From Clostridia bacterium (GTDB taxonomy: Bacteria; Bacillota; Clostridia; Saccharofermentanales; Saccharofermentanaceae), in assembly GCA_024403735.1 (NCBI GenBank), contig JAKSRG010000006.1:26376-90375 (forward strand): 64,000 nt of DNA, in the 5' to 3' direction. This document shows positions 53,699 through 61,988 of this stretch, piece after piece. The notes beneath the pieces are model-generated. The model ran no database searches. It was given only the letters and a program-made list of their open reading frames with translations, and was not told the DNA's origin. Both the position numbers and the translations under genes were made by a program. The number at the start of each line of letters is the position of its first letter. Within the stretch, counting starts at the first letter, position 1.

Positions 53699-55189
53699 TT
53701 ACTTACACTCAACATGTTCCTTATTACAAATTCTCCATGCTGCGTACTTACCCTGTGCAGTTGCTGGTGGTAATCCGCCTGAACCCATGAGCCACTGACC
53801 AGCGAGGAATACGTTATTAAGCTTCTTAATAACACCTGGTGTAGTAACTGTCTTTGTGTTCTTGTCAGCAACGAATGCCATATAAGCGCCTCTATATGCG
53901 TTGCACTGCTTAGCGTATGTAACTGGTGTCCATGTATCGAGCACGCGGATCTTGCCAGCTACTTCTGGATACTGCTTAACAATGAGTTCCTGAAGTTTGA
54001 GGGCAATCTCATTCTTCTTAGCTTCGTACTTTTCCTTGTCCTTAGCGAGTTCGAACCATCTGTCTACTTCGTCTGTGTACTGGAATAATTTCATCTGAAG
54101 GATAGTCTTGCCTTCTGGTGTGATAGATGGATCGTAATCGTAGCAGATAAATCCAACGTCCTTAATCTCTCTATCGCCCCATACATTGATACCTTCGCTC
54201 TCCCAGAATGATGTATCAGCTGGGATGCTTGTCTTGCCATCAACTACGAATGCTGCATGGAACTTACTAAATACTGAGAAGTGCTCCTTGTCGTCGAAAG
54301 ACTTCTTGAGCTTCTTAGGCATGTAGCTAGCTGGAAGAAGATGTGTGAATGTGTGATTAGCATCTGTTGCACAGATTACGTAATCAGCTGATACTTCAGT
54401 GCCATCCTCGAGGACAACGCCAGTAGCGATCTTACCGTCAATCTTAACGTTCTTAACTGGTGACTTGAGGTGGAGCTTACCGCCTACTTCCTTATAGCGA
54501 TTAGCAATTCTGAGTGCAGCTGCAAGTGAGCCACCCTCAGGAATATCACCGCTACCAGATGTGATTGTTGCGTATGACATGATGAATGAATATGCCTGCG
54601 TATTCTCTGGGTGCATCATCTGCAAAGCGCTTCTGATTACTGGATTTTTAAAGCTCTCGCCGAGGTCCTTAACGCTTACGCCCTTGTATGCTTTCTGAGC
54701 TGCAGGAACGTTCTTAGCGAAGTCTCCGAGTTTCATGAAGTCTCTAAGACCCATCTTATCCATTGGCTTGTCTGTAGGAACGAGCATGCTCTCTGCTCTT
54801 ACGACGTTCTCGAAAAGCTTCTCAATAGCATCCTTATCTTCTGGTGCCATCTCGAGCATCTCGCGCTTAGTTCTTTCCTTGTCTCTCCATAGTGTGAGTT
54901 CGCCGCCGTGTCCCTTGTATGTAAAGAACTTATCCTTATCCATGAGCTTTAGGTCATCTGTGAGCATACCGATCTCACGCCACAACTCATGCATTGTAGT
55001 ACCCTTTTTACTACACATGAGCCAGTCGATACAGTTATCGATATAGATGCCTTCGCGCTTCCAACCTGTAAGTTCTCCGCCTGGGACTGCGTTCTTCTCG
55101 TAAATCTCAGTCTCAAATCCTGAGTTCTGCAGACAAATACCTGCAGCCATTCCGGAGATTCCTGCTCCGACAATGATTACTTTTTTCAT
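53699..55189 (-). CDS. Phytoene desaturase-like FAD-dependent oxidoreductase
   Basis: 496 residues, ATG 55189. N-terminal dinucleotide fold KKVIIVGAGISGMAAG, then EKNAVPGGELTGW, as in CrtI-type desaturases and plant-like amine oxidases. The middle has ATDANHTF and the C-terminus GQWLMGSGGLPPATAQGK. It oxidises a hydrophobic or polyprenyl substrate using FAD. In Clostridia these proteins stand without carotenoid genes, as here, so the substrate is unknown. Confidence 0.85.
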   Translation of the reverse strand: MKKVIIVGAGISGMAAGICLQNSGFETEIYEKNAVPGGELTGWKREGIYIDNCIDWLMCSKKGTTMHELWREIGMLTDDLKLMDKDKFFTYKGHGGELTLWRDKERTKREMLEMAPEDKDAIEKLFENVVRAESMLVPTDKPMDKMGLRDFMKLGDFAKNVPAAQKAYKGVSVKDLGESFKNPVIRSALQMMHPENTQAYSFIMSYATITSGSGDIPEGGSLAAALRIANRYKEVGGKLHLKSPVKNVKIDGKIATGVVLEDGTEVSADYVICATDANHTFTHLLPASYMPKKLKKSFDDKEHFSVFSKFHAAFVVDGKTSIPADTSFWESEGINVWGDREIKDVGFICYDYDPSITPEGKTILQMKLFQYTDEVDRWFELAKDKEKYEAKKNEIALKLQELIVKQYPEVAGKIRVLDTWTPVTYAKQCNAYRGAYMAFVADKNTKTVTTPGVIKKLNNVFLAGQWLMGSGGLPPATAQGKYAAWRICNKEHVECK

Positions 55190-55300
55190 TTAATTTGGTC
55201 CCCCATGTTTTTTGGTAAAACCAATGTAAAACACTTACTCTTGAGTGTCAAGAAAGCATGAGAATTTATCTTAGAGAGACGCCGCTTTAGTTAATATTTT

Positions 55301-55900
55301 TTACTTACCACCAAGGAGCTGACCAGCAAGATCAATTAGTCCACCCTGTGACTTAGATGACTTATTTGACTTAGTATCTCCTCCGATTAATGAACCAATA
55401 ACATCGAGTACTGTTGGCTCTTCCTGCTTAGCAGTAGTCTTCTTAGTAGTAGTCTTTGTTGACTTAGCTGAAGTAGTCGACTTCTTCGTAGTTGTCTTCT
55501 TAGCAGTAGTGGACTTCTTTGCAGTCGACTTAGATGTTGATTTCTTAGTTGTAGTAGTGCTAGCGCCCGCAATAGACTTAAATGACGCATAAATGTGCGC
55601 ATCCCCAACAAGCTTATTAGGTATCTTAGTCTTATCCTTTGTAACTACATATACATCGTGCTTGCTAGCAATGTGGTAACCCATAAGATATGCAACGCTT
55701 AACCATGCGTCAGATGTCTGAGCAATCTCGAAATAGTCCACTGTAGCCTTGATGTTCTCGAAAACATCCTCAAGAGATGCTGGGATTGTTTTCTTACCCT
55801 TAACATGCACAAGGACAATGTGATCATTCTTGGCAAGTTTATCACTACCACCAAAATCGATCTTTGAAGCTTCACTCAAAAGAAGAATTACATATTTCAT
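55301..55900 (-). CDS. PIN-like domain protein with histone-H1-like Lys/Thr tail
   Basis: 199 residues. ATG 55900 follows AGGAGGC; a longer frame upstream is rejected. Residues 1-~105 resemble a small PIN-like domain: LLLSEASKIDFGG, DHIVLVHVKG, TSDAWLSVAYLMGY, HDVYVVTKDK. Residues ~110-165 are a Lys/Thr/Ser/Ala repeat (KKSTTAKKTTTKKSTT) like eukaryotic histone H1 tails and some bacterial nucleoid proteins. The end (VLDVIGSLIGG, GLIDLAGQLLGG) has Gly-Gly motifs. It may act on nucleic acid; the PIN assignment is tentative because few acidic residues remain. Confidence 0.6.
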   Translation of the reverse strand: MKYVILLLSEASKIDFGGSDKLAKNDHIVLVHVKGKKTIPASLEDVFENIKATVDYFEIAQTSDAWLSVAYLMGYHIASKHDVYVVTKDKTKIPNKLVGDAHIYASFKSIAGASTTTTKKSTSKSTAKKSTTAKKTTTKKSTTSAKSTKTTTKKTTAKQEEPTVLDVIGSLIGGDTKSNKSSKSQGGLIDLAGQLLGGK

Positions 55901-56078
55901 AAGCGCCTCCTGACAAATGGTCTCGCATAGCATCACGAGTTTTTCTATATTCTAACATTACTCTACGTTCAATACTCCAGGATTTAGCAAACTTAATTAC
56001 TTATCCAAATCTTTTGTTCACGTGATGCCACACTAAAGATATAATAACTACAAATATACATAGCTAAGGAGACTATAA

Positions 56079-56777
56079 ATGTCTTGCCAACATAAAATCT
56101 ACGTTGTAATTCCTGCCGCTGGATCAGGTTCCAGAATGGGTAAGAATAGTAATAAACTCTTCATGGAAGTTGCTGGTATTCCAGTAATTGAGAGAACTTT
56201 GCAGACATTTATGGACTATCCAAATACTCACTGTGTCATTGTAACTAACGAAGAAAATATTGATGCAATGAAGGAACTTCAGCGCACAAAATTCTCTTGT
56301 ATCGAGATGGTTGTCCTAGGAGGAAGTTCCCGAACTGAATCTGTAGGTAACGGTATACGCGCCTTGGCACTTCTAAATAACCCACCATCAAAAGACGACT
56401 ATGTATTCATTCACGATGGTGCAAGATGTCTTGTTACCTCTCAGATTCTCGACAACTGTTGTGAGGGCCTTGCTAATAACGATGTATGTGTTGCTGGCGT
56501 AGCGACTAAGAACACTATCAAAGTAGTCAAGGATGGCATCGTAGAATCTACTCCTGATCGCTCAACACTTTACGAGGTACAGACACCTCAGTGTTTCAAG
56601 TACGACATCCTCAAGAAATCCTACGACAATGCAATCTCTAATGGCATCGAAGCAACTGATGACACAGCACTTGCTGAGCTCCTAGGATACAAAGTAGCCA
56701 TCGTTGAAGGCTCATATTCCAATATCAAGATAACAACTCCTGAGGACATTATCCTCGCTAATGGATTACTAAAATAA
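56079..56777 (+). CDS. ispD: 2-C-methyl-D-erythritol 4-phosphate cytidylyltransferase
   Basis: 232 residues, ATG 56079 after AAGGAGA. It joins CTP to methylerythritol phosphate in the MEP isoprenoid pathway. N-terminal PAAGSGSRMGKNSNKLFMEV, HDGARCLV, TPQCFKYD and TDDTALAELLG match IspD. Complete. No other MEP gene is nearby, which is common in Firmicutes. Confidence 0.92.
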   Translation: MSCQHKIYVVIPAAGSGSRMGKNSNKLFMEVAGIPVIERTLQTFMDYPNTHCVIVTNEENIDAMKELQRTKFSCIEMVVLGGSSRTESVGNGIRALALLNNPPSKDDYVFIHDGARCLVTSQILDNCCEGLANNDVCVAGVATKNTIKVVKDGIVESTPDRSTLYEVQTPQCFKYDILKKSYDNAISNGIEATDDTALAELLGYKVAIVEGSYSNIKITTPEDIILANGLLK

Positions 56778-56889
56778 TCCTAACGTAAGAGTCAACACTC
56801 ATTCTAGAACTATTCACAAAACATAGATATACGACGTAAGAACTCATATTTAGTTGGCTATAGTGTCTATCTTCTATAAATCTCGCTTG

Positions 56890-56898
56890 TGTTATAAT
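56890..56898 (+). promoter_or_regulatory. Extended -10 promoter element for the lipoprotein gene
   Basis: TGTTATAAT, that is TGn-TATAAT, 34 bp before the lipoprotein ATG at 56932. A matching -35 box is weak, as expected for extended -10 promoters. Confidence 0.5.
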
Positions 56899-56931
56899 CC
56901 ATATGCTTAAAATAAAAAGAAGGTATTAGAT

Positions 56932-58098
56932 ATGAAGAAACAAAAGATTTTTGCCGCATTACTTGCGGTTTGCATCGCTATGGCGTCTTTAGTAGCATGC
57001 AATGATTCCACTAAAGATGAAAAAACAAAGAAGGACAAGTCTGAGGAGACAGAGGTGACTGAAACAACATCAGCTGAGTCTGATGTCGTAGATGAAAGCA
57101 CTGAGACTACAGAGACTGAACCTACAGAAACTGAACCAGAGATTGATCTTACTCTCTATCAGGAAGGATCTTTTTATGATCTTGTTAACCACCCTGAAAA
57201 GTCTAAACGCTATGATAAGATGCGCGAACTTGTACAGATGATCAATGACGAGTATCCTGACGTTACAATGTACTATGGTGTTACTCTCGATAGTGATTTA
57301 ATCAATGTTTACTTTTGCGATATTGCTTGGGGAACTGAATTCCTAGATTGTGGTTACTCTCCATGGAAATTCTATTATTGGAGTAGTGAAAGTGATTATC
57401 TCGGTTTATTCGATGATGAAGAAGAATGGTATTTCCCTCCTGTAAGCTATACATATGAGGACATTATGAAATATCCAGTATTGCCTTCAGATTATATGTC
57501 TTTAGGTAACATCGGTCCTATGACTTGGGAAGATAATGTTCCAGATGGCGAATACCATGCATCTGTTAAAGCAATCTCCCTAGATGGCACAAAAATGTTA
57601 GTGCTTCTCGGAGAGCCTATTGTCCTTACAGCAGATGAATATTATGCACTTAAGCCAGGCGACGTTATTGAAGTTTCTGACCAAAGATTTGACTTTGACT
57701 TAACCGTTTCATCTAAGTTTAGCTTTGATGAACCAGATAATCTTTTCGACACCTGTGGATATCGCTTTAAAGAACGTGAAGATGGTAGTTTCGTACTCGT
57801 AACATGTAATAATCTAATACCTGGTACTGCAGGATGCACTAACATGAGATTAGCCATTATTGATGTTGCTCCAGACTGTGAAATAGATGATACATATTTT
57901 TCTGATGAAACCTATGCAACTCCATTTGGATATGTAGATGGTCCGAATACACTAACTAAGTCTTACTACTTCTACTGTCATACAGGAGCTATCGAAAACA
58001 AAAACATCTATAACGATTGGATCCCAATGGGTGGATCAATTTATCCAATGACAGTTGAAAACAATTCAATTGTAAAGATGGTTTTCTCAGTAGAATAA
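56932..58098 (+). CDS. Secreted lipoprotein of unknown function
   Basis: 388 residues, ATG 56932 after GAAGG. Lipoprotein signal peptide with lipobox LVAC (Cys near residue 23), then ~45 residues rich in Glu, Thr, Lys as a stalk, and a long globular domain with many Asp, Tyr and Trp (DEEEWYFPPVSYTYED). The domain is not recognised. It is surface-anchored and probably binds something. Its Glu/Thr linker resembles the lipoproteins at 19537, 20416 and 60544, but the domain does not. Confidence 0.78.
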   Translation: MKKQKIFAALLAVCIAMASLVACNDSTKDEKTKKDKSEETEVTETTSAESDVVDESTETTETEPTETEPEIDLTLYQEGSFYDLVNHPEKSKRYDKMRELVQMINDEYPDVTMYYGVTLDSDLINVYFCDIAWGTEFLDCGYSPWKFYYWSSESDYLGLFDDEEEWYFPPVSYTYEDIMKYPVLPSDYMSLGNIGPMTWEDNVPDGEYHASVKAISLDGTKMLVLLGEPIVLTADEYYALKPGDVIEVSDQRFDFDLTVSSKFSFDEPDNLFDTCGYRFKEREDGSFVLVTCNNLIPGTAGCTNMRLAIIDVAPDCEIDDTYFSDETYATPFGYVDGPNTLTKSYYFYCHTGAIENKNIYNDWIPMGGSIYPMTVENNSIVKMVFSVE

Positions 58099-58164
58099 TA
58101 TATAGCTTACGTAATATTAAAGTTAAAGAACTTTTAATGAGTATTACAAACCTTCTAATGTATG

Positions 58165-58198
58165 AACACCCCCACTTCTAACTAGAAGTGGGGGTGTT
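58165..58198. terminator. 16-bp perfect hairpin, convergent terminator
   Basis: AACACCCCCACTTCTA pairs with TAGAAGTGGGGGTGTT around AC, followed by TT. It lies between the plus-strand lipoprotein gene and the minus-strand gene at 58229. The core CCCCCACTT/AAGTGGGGG is the same as the hairpin at 5687. Confidence 0.8.
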
Positions 58199-58228
58199 TT
58201 GCTCAGGTTTAAATATATAGTCTATTAC

Positions 58229-58708
58229 TTAAACGAAAAGACTCCATATTAGCAAAGCCTCTACTATTAGCAAAACAGCTGTTAATACTCCTCCGAGTAC
58301 TACTCCCATTACACCACCAAGGGAAGCGGTATATCTCATCCATTCGACATCGTAAACAGACCTAGATGGTTTCTTCAATTGATACTTAACCTCTATTTCT
58401 GAATTAATAGGAATCCCTAACTTAACTCCTAATTCATCTGCATTATCATACAGTCCAACATTGGCATTATTCTTATTCCTAATATTCTCCCTTGAATGAT
58501 ATTCAATACCATTAACGGTATATCTGTACGTAATAAATAATGCTGATGTTCTTGGATTTTGATTACGCTGTGTTACTTCTATATTCTCTACAATACCTGT
58601 CGTAACACCATCATATATTGCATTTCTGCGTTTAATCGTGTTAATTCCACCAATAAAAAATATAGAACTAATCAACAACGCAAATGCTGTAATTATCACA
58701 TACCCCAT
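58229..58708 (-). CDS. DUF3592-like membrane protein
   Basis: 159 residues, ATG 58708 after GAGG. Hydrophobic segment at ~2-22, a beta-rich extracytoplasmic part (TGIVENIEVTQRNQ, FITYRYTVNGIEYHS) and a second hydrophobic segment at ~130-155. This layout is typical of DUF3592. Function unknown. It starts 24 bp past the stop of the esterase gene on the same strand, so it belongs to that unit. Confidence 0.75.
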   Translation of the reverse strand: MGYVIITAFALLISSIFFIGGINTIKRRNAIYDGVTTGIVENIEVTQRNQNPRTSALFITYRYTVNGIEYHSRENIRNKNNANVGLYDNADELGVKLGIPINSEIEVKYQLKKPSRSVYDVEWMRYTASLGGVMGVVLGGVLTAVLLIVEALLIWSLFV

Positions 58709-58732
58709 TCGTTTTCCTCTACTTCATATACT

Positions 58733-59566
58733 TTAAAGGCTCTCCATCCACGATAAGAGTTTATTAAGTCCATGGTTCTCCTCGCGCTTCTCGAGAAACA
58801 TTCCAGCTGTATACCAGGAATGCGTATTCTTCTTATCTTCCACAGAATATAATTCACACTTATTTCCTAGTAAAGAAGCTTTCTTTTTGAACTCCTCCGC
58901 ACATGAATAGTCAATCAAACCATCATGCTCACTCTGTATCAGTAACATTGGGATCTCACTCTTATTCATGAGATGGCATGGCTCACCTTCGTCTCTATTA
59001 TAATCCTTGGTAAATAATTGATTTAAAAGCATTTTTACTGACATAGTAGTCTTAACCTTAAAGCTATATGGTCCGCCTACTCCAATAAAGCCAATCACGT
59101 CACTAATATCGACATTCATACGCTCACGAATGGCTTCGTTATACACAAGAATTGAAGATAGATGCGCTCCTGCTGAAGGTCCAGAAATCACTATTTTGCT
59201 CACGTCGATATTCTTCGACTGAAGATGCTTAATCGCAGCATTATAGCCCATACAAACATCTTCAATCTGACATGGATATTTATTCTTTGGTGACAAACGA
59301 TATCCAAGTGATACCACTCTGTATCCAAATCTAGCCATAGCCTGTCCAACAAAATCAAAAAACTTAGGTGATCCGGCATTCCAACCTCCACCATGAACCC
59401 ATACAAAAATCTTATCACTTGTTACTTTTTCTGGCTCATAGTAAAGAAAGTACTGATCCTTGTCCTCGCCAAAAGATACATATTCTGGCACTACGCTTTT
59501 CTTAGCCTTAAAAAGCTTCATATAAAGCCCAAAGTAACTCAAATTCTCTCTTAAACCATCATTCAT
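58733..59566 (-). CDS. Alpha/beta-hydrolase fold esterase (HSL-like)
   Basis: 277 residues, ATG 59566 after GCGAGG. Oxyanion-hole motif VHGGGWNAGS near residue 55, nucleophile in ISGPSAGAHL (variant of GDSAGG), Asp in QSEHDGLIDY and His in NTHSWY. No signal peptide. It should hydrolyse small carboxyl esters. A TetR regulator gene ends 49 bp upstream on the same strand, with a copy of the 16-base motif between. Confidence 0.88.
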   Translation of the reverse strand: MNDGLRENLSYFGLYMKLFKAKKSVVPEYVSFGEDKDQYFLYYEPEKVTSDKIFVWVHGGGWNAGSPKFFDFVGQAMARFGYRVVSLGYRLSPKNKYPCQIEDVCMGYNAAIKHLQSKNIDVSKIVISGPSAGAHLSSILVYNEAIRERMNVDISDVIGFIGVGGPYSFKVKTTMSVKMLLNQLFTKDYNRDEGEPCHLMNKSEIPMLLIQSEHDGLIDYSCAEEFKKKASLLGNKCELYSVEDKKNTHSWYTAGMFLEKREENHGLNKLLSWMESL

Positions 59567-59587
59567 ATCCCAATTCCTCGCACGTGT

Positions 59588-59603
59588 TGTTTTCGAGAAA
59601 GTC
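59588..59603 (+). repeat. Intergenic 16-mer TGTTTTCGAGAAAGTC
   Basis: Matches TGTTTTCGANNNRGTC, in the 49-bp spacer between the TetR stop and the esterase start. Confidence 0.55.
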
Positions 59604-59615
59604 TCTTAAGATTAA

Positions 59616-60239
59616 TCACTTAAGAACTCCCTTTTTAATAGCATCAATATACCCAGTTAGTCCCTTCATATACTCATCCTTTAAGTCCTGGAGAGTACTT
59701 CCATTCATATCAATTCCACTAAGAAATTCCTTGTTATATCCTTCAACCACCCACTTAATGAGATTAGACAAAGTCTTAGTATCAACCTTCAAATCATCCT
59801 CATTAAGATTATTCATCAAACTTAGATAAACATTGTCACTCTTTGCCCCAAATCTATTCTGAAGCTTTTCTACGAACTCAGAATCCTTCTCGCTAGCTAC
59901 AGCTATTACAAATCGACCCTTAACTGGATTATCGATATACCAAGAAGTCTCCCACACTGAGTAATCGATTATTTTTTGAAATATCTCGCTAGAGAAATCC
60001 TTCATTCTATTTGTAAGGTCTCCAAGCATCTCATTTGTGACCATCTCGAAAAGGTAAAAGCACAGCTCATCCTTAGTCTCAAAATACTTGAAAAGACTAC
60101 CCTTACTAATCCCACAATTCTTAACAATACTGTTAGTAGAAGCATTGATTACACCACTTTTGGCAAACTCAATAAGACATGCCTCGATAATACTATTCTT
60201 CTTATCTTCACTTAATTGCTCAAACTGTTTTGACGGCAT
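59616..60239 (-). CDS. TetR-family transcriptional regulator
   Basis: 207 residues. ATG 60239 is preceded by GGAGG; the longer frame upstream contains a terminator and is rejected. HTH: IIEACLIEFAKSG, STNSIVKNCGISKGSLFKYF. The C-terminal part is helical. Probably controls itself and the esterase gene, which follows on the same strand; the inducer is unknown. Confidence 0.87.
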   Translation of the reverse strand: MPSKQFEQLSEDKKNSIIEACLIEFAKSGVINASTNSIVKNCGISKGSLFKYFETKDELCFYLFEMVTNEMLGDLTNRMKDFSSEIFQKIIDYSVWETSWYIDNPVKGRFVIAVASEKDSEFVEKLQNRFGAKSDNVYLSLMNNLNEDDLKVDTKTLSNLIKWVVEGYNKEFLSGIDMNGSTLQDLKDEYMKGLTGYIDAIKKGVLK

Positions 60240-60294
60240 AAATGTTCCTCCATATCCATCGGTGACCATGTGGTCATTCGGATAGTAATATAAA

Positions 60295-60326
60295 AAGCTA
60301 CTGCTGTCAACAAACAGCAATAGCTT
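60295..60326 (-). terminator. Intrinsic terminator upstream of the TetR gene
   Basis: AAGCTACTGCTGT/ACAGCAATAGCTT hairpin followed on the minus strand by TTTTTATAT. It ends the small unit at 60340-60444. Confidence 0.78.
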
Positions 60327-60339
60327 CTATTGATGAGTG

Positions 60340-60444
60340 TCAGTGAATACCCTCTATCGCAAACAAAGCATCTCTTATTTTCAGAAATAAACGTACTACT
60401 TCTTCAGAATATTTTTCTAAATACTCTTCGATCTCTTTGATCAT
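60340..60444 (-). pseudogene. 34-residue remnant resembling a DUF1801 N-terminus
   Basis: ATG 60444 to TGA 60340, charged helical sequence (IKEIEEYLEKYSEEVVRLFL, then IRDALFAI). It faintly resembles the start of DUF1801 proteins, which are ~110-150 residues, so it is probably truncated. The frame is also open upstream into the neighbouring terminator. Terminators stand on both sides, so this small island may once have been a gene. No good ribosome binding site. Confidence 0.35.
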
Positions 60445-60493
60445 CTTTCCATCACCATGTACACAAACTAGCAATTTATCATTTGAAAACAAA

Positions 60494-60516
60494 AACTCGC
60501 CTTATTCAGGCGAGTT
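60494..60516 (-). terminator. Intrinsic terminator after the Thr-rich lipoprotein gene
   Basis: AACTCGCCT/AGGCGAGTT stem followed by TTTTGTTTTC on the minus strand, 28 bp past the lipoprotein stop at 60544. Confidence 0.85.
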
Positions 60517-60543
60517 CTCAAGTTCTAGTCTCAATACAATTCA

Positions 60544-61128
60544 TTAACCGTAGATTTCTACACAAATATAATCCTTCACATTGAAGCGCTCACCAGAAGG
60601 CTGCTCTTCATCATGAATTCCTTCTACAAACTCAGTAACATATGTATCACCTGTTGCTCTATCAATGTAGTAACGAACCTCAGCACCTGTATATGCTAAG
60701 AAAAATACTACAATCTGATTGTCATCACTAGACTCAACATACCAATGATCAGCACCTAGTTCTACGTTATCTGGATTCTCAAGAACGCAGCGATCATGAA
60801 TTGCATCAAGTGCCATCTCATCTGTAATTGTGTCAAATGTTACAGGCTCAACTACAGTTGTAGCTTCTGTTGTAGCTTCTGTTGTTGCCTCTGCTGTAGT
60901 TTCTACTACAGTTGTAGCTTCTGCTGTAGTTTCTTCAATTGATGTAGCAGCAGAAGTCTCTGCTACAGTCTCATTAGTAGCCTCAGCTGTTGTTGTAGTT
61001 TCTTCTTCTGTCGCAATGCTCTCATCAATGATTTCCTCATTACTGCTCTTTTCTGAGCAACCACAAGCCATAGTAGCGAGCATACCTAACAAAATAGCGA
61101 ATGTTGTTAAATGGATAAATTTCTTCAT
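60544..61128 (-). CDS. Secreted lipoprotein with Thr/Glu/Val-rich stalk
   Basis: 194 residues, ATG 61128 after AGGAGGG. Lipoprotein signal peptide with Cys at ~22-24 (TMACGC), then ~70 residues of AEATTE-type repeats, and a C-terminal ~90-residue domain (ALDAIHDRCVLENPDN, WYVESSDDNQIVVFFLAYTG, VRYYIDRATGDTYVTEF). The end resembles small YfhO- or PepSY-like beta domains but no family is certain. Surface-anchored. Single gene. Confidence 0.78.
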   Translation of the reverse strand: MKKFIHLTTFAILLGMLATMACGCSEKSSNEEIIDESIATEEETTTTAEATNETVAETSAATSIEETTAEATTVVETTAEATTEATTEATTVVEPVTFDTITDEMALDAIHDRCVLENPDNVELGADHWYVESSDDNQIVVFFLAYTGAEVRYYIDRATGDTYVTEFVEGIHDEEQPSGERFNVKDYICVEIYG

Positions 61129-61316
61129 GTGTCCCTCCTAATACTCACAAAATACCCTCGCTAATTATAACAAACTTTCTAAAAATTCAACTATTTTCTA
61201 ATCTACTAATGAGCGATTAATATCTAGTCTGAGTTTTCTTTTTGTTGCACACGAAATACCGTTCAAATACTAATCCACGAGCCAAATAGTACGCGTATAC
61301 GCCTGAGTAGTCATAA

Positions 61317-61988
61317 CTAGACATCCTTCCAAATATAACCAGACTTAATTACTGTCTCAATATGGTAGCTGGCACTTCCTAATGCAGCTCGTAACTTTTT
61401 GATATGAGTATCCACAGAACGGTCATAGCCGTCGAAGTCTTCACCCCAAGCTTTATCGAGCAGTTGATTACGGGTAAGTACGATCCCTTTGTTCTCTATA
61501 AAACAGATAAGCAAATCATATTCTTTTGGTGCGAGTTTAATTTCCTTACCTTCTATTGTGACACGTCTTCTTGCAGGTTCTATGATAATCTCGTTAGCAA
61601 CAATTCTTCCGTCTTTTACCATCAGACCTTTGTACCTGCTTATTAGCGCATTTATCTTTAGAAGTAGAACTTTGGTTGAGAATGGTTTGGTTACGTATTC
61701 GTCAGCACCAATCTCGTAGCCCTCAATTATGTCAGATTCGTCGCCAAGAGCGGTCAAAAAGATCACAGGAACATCATATTTTGAGCGGATAAACTTGCAG
61801 ACCGACCAACCATCTTTTCCGGGCATCATGATATCCAAAACGATACAATCATATTGATTCTTCTCGACCATTTGGCATGCTTCGTTTCCATTATCGGTTG
61901 TATCAACCTCAAGTCCATTCTTTGTTAGAAACGCTGTCGTGATGTTGCGCAATAAAATGTCGTCTTCTGCAAGCAATATTTTACTCAT
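61317..61988 (-). CDS. OmpR/PhoB-family response regulator
   Basis: 223 residues, ATG 61988 after GGCGGAG. Receiver domain with acidic pocket EDD, phospho-acceptor in CIVLDIMMPGKDGW (~Asp52) and lysine in YVTKPF; then a winged-helix DNA-binding domain (APKEYDLLICFIENKG, RSVDTHIKKLR). Its ATG overlaps the histidine kinase TGA by four bases, so the two are translationally coupled. It is the output half of the adjacent kinase. Confidence 0.94.
   Translation of the reverse strand: MSKILLAEDDILLRNITTAFLTKNGLEVDTTDNGNEACQMVEKNQYDCIVLDIMMPGKDGWSVCKFIRSKYDVPVIFLTALGDESDIIEGYEIGADEYVTKPFSTKVLLLKINALISRYKGLMVKDGRIVANEIIIEPARRRVTIEGKEIKLAPKEYDLLICFIENKGIVLTRNQLLDKAWGEDFDGYDRSVDTHIKKLRAALGSASYHIETVIKSGYIWKDV

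Noticed and set aside
60830..61141. A 103-codon Val/Ser/Ala-rich plus-strand frame
   Set aside because: It is the antisense of the Thr/Glu repeat in the lipoprotein gene and has no start signal.
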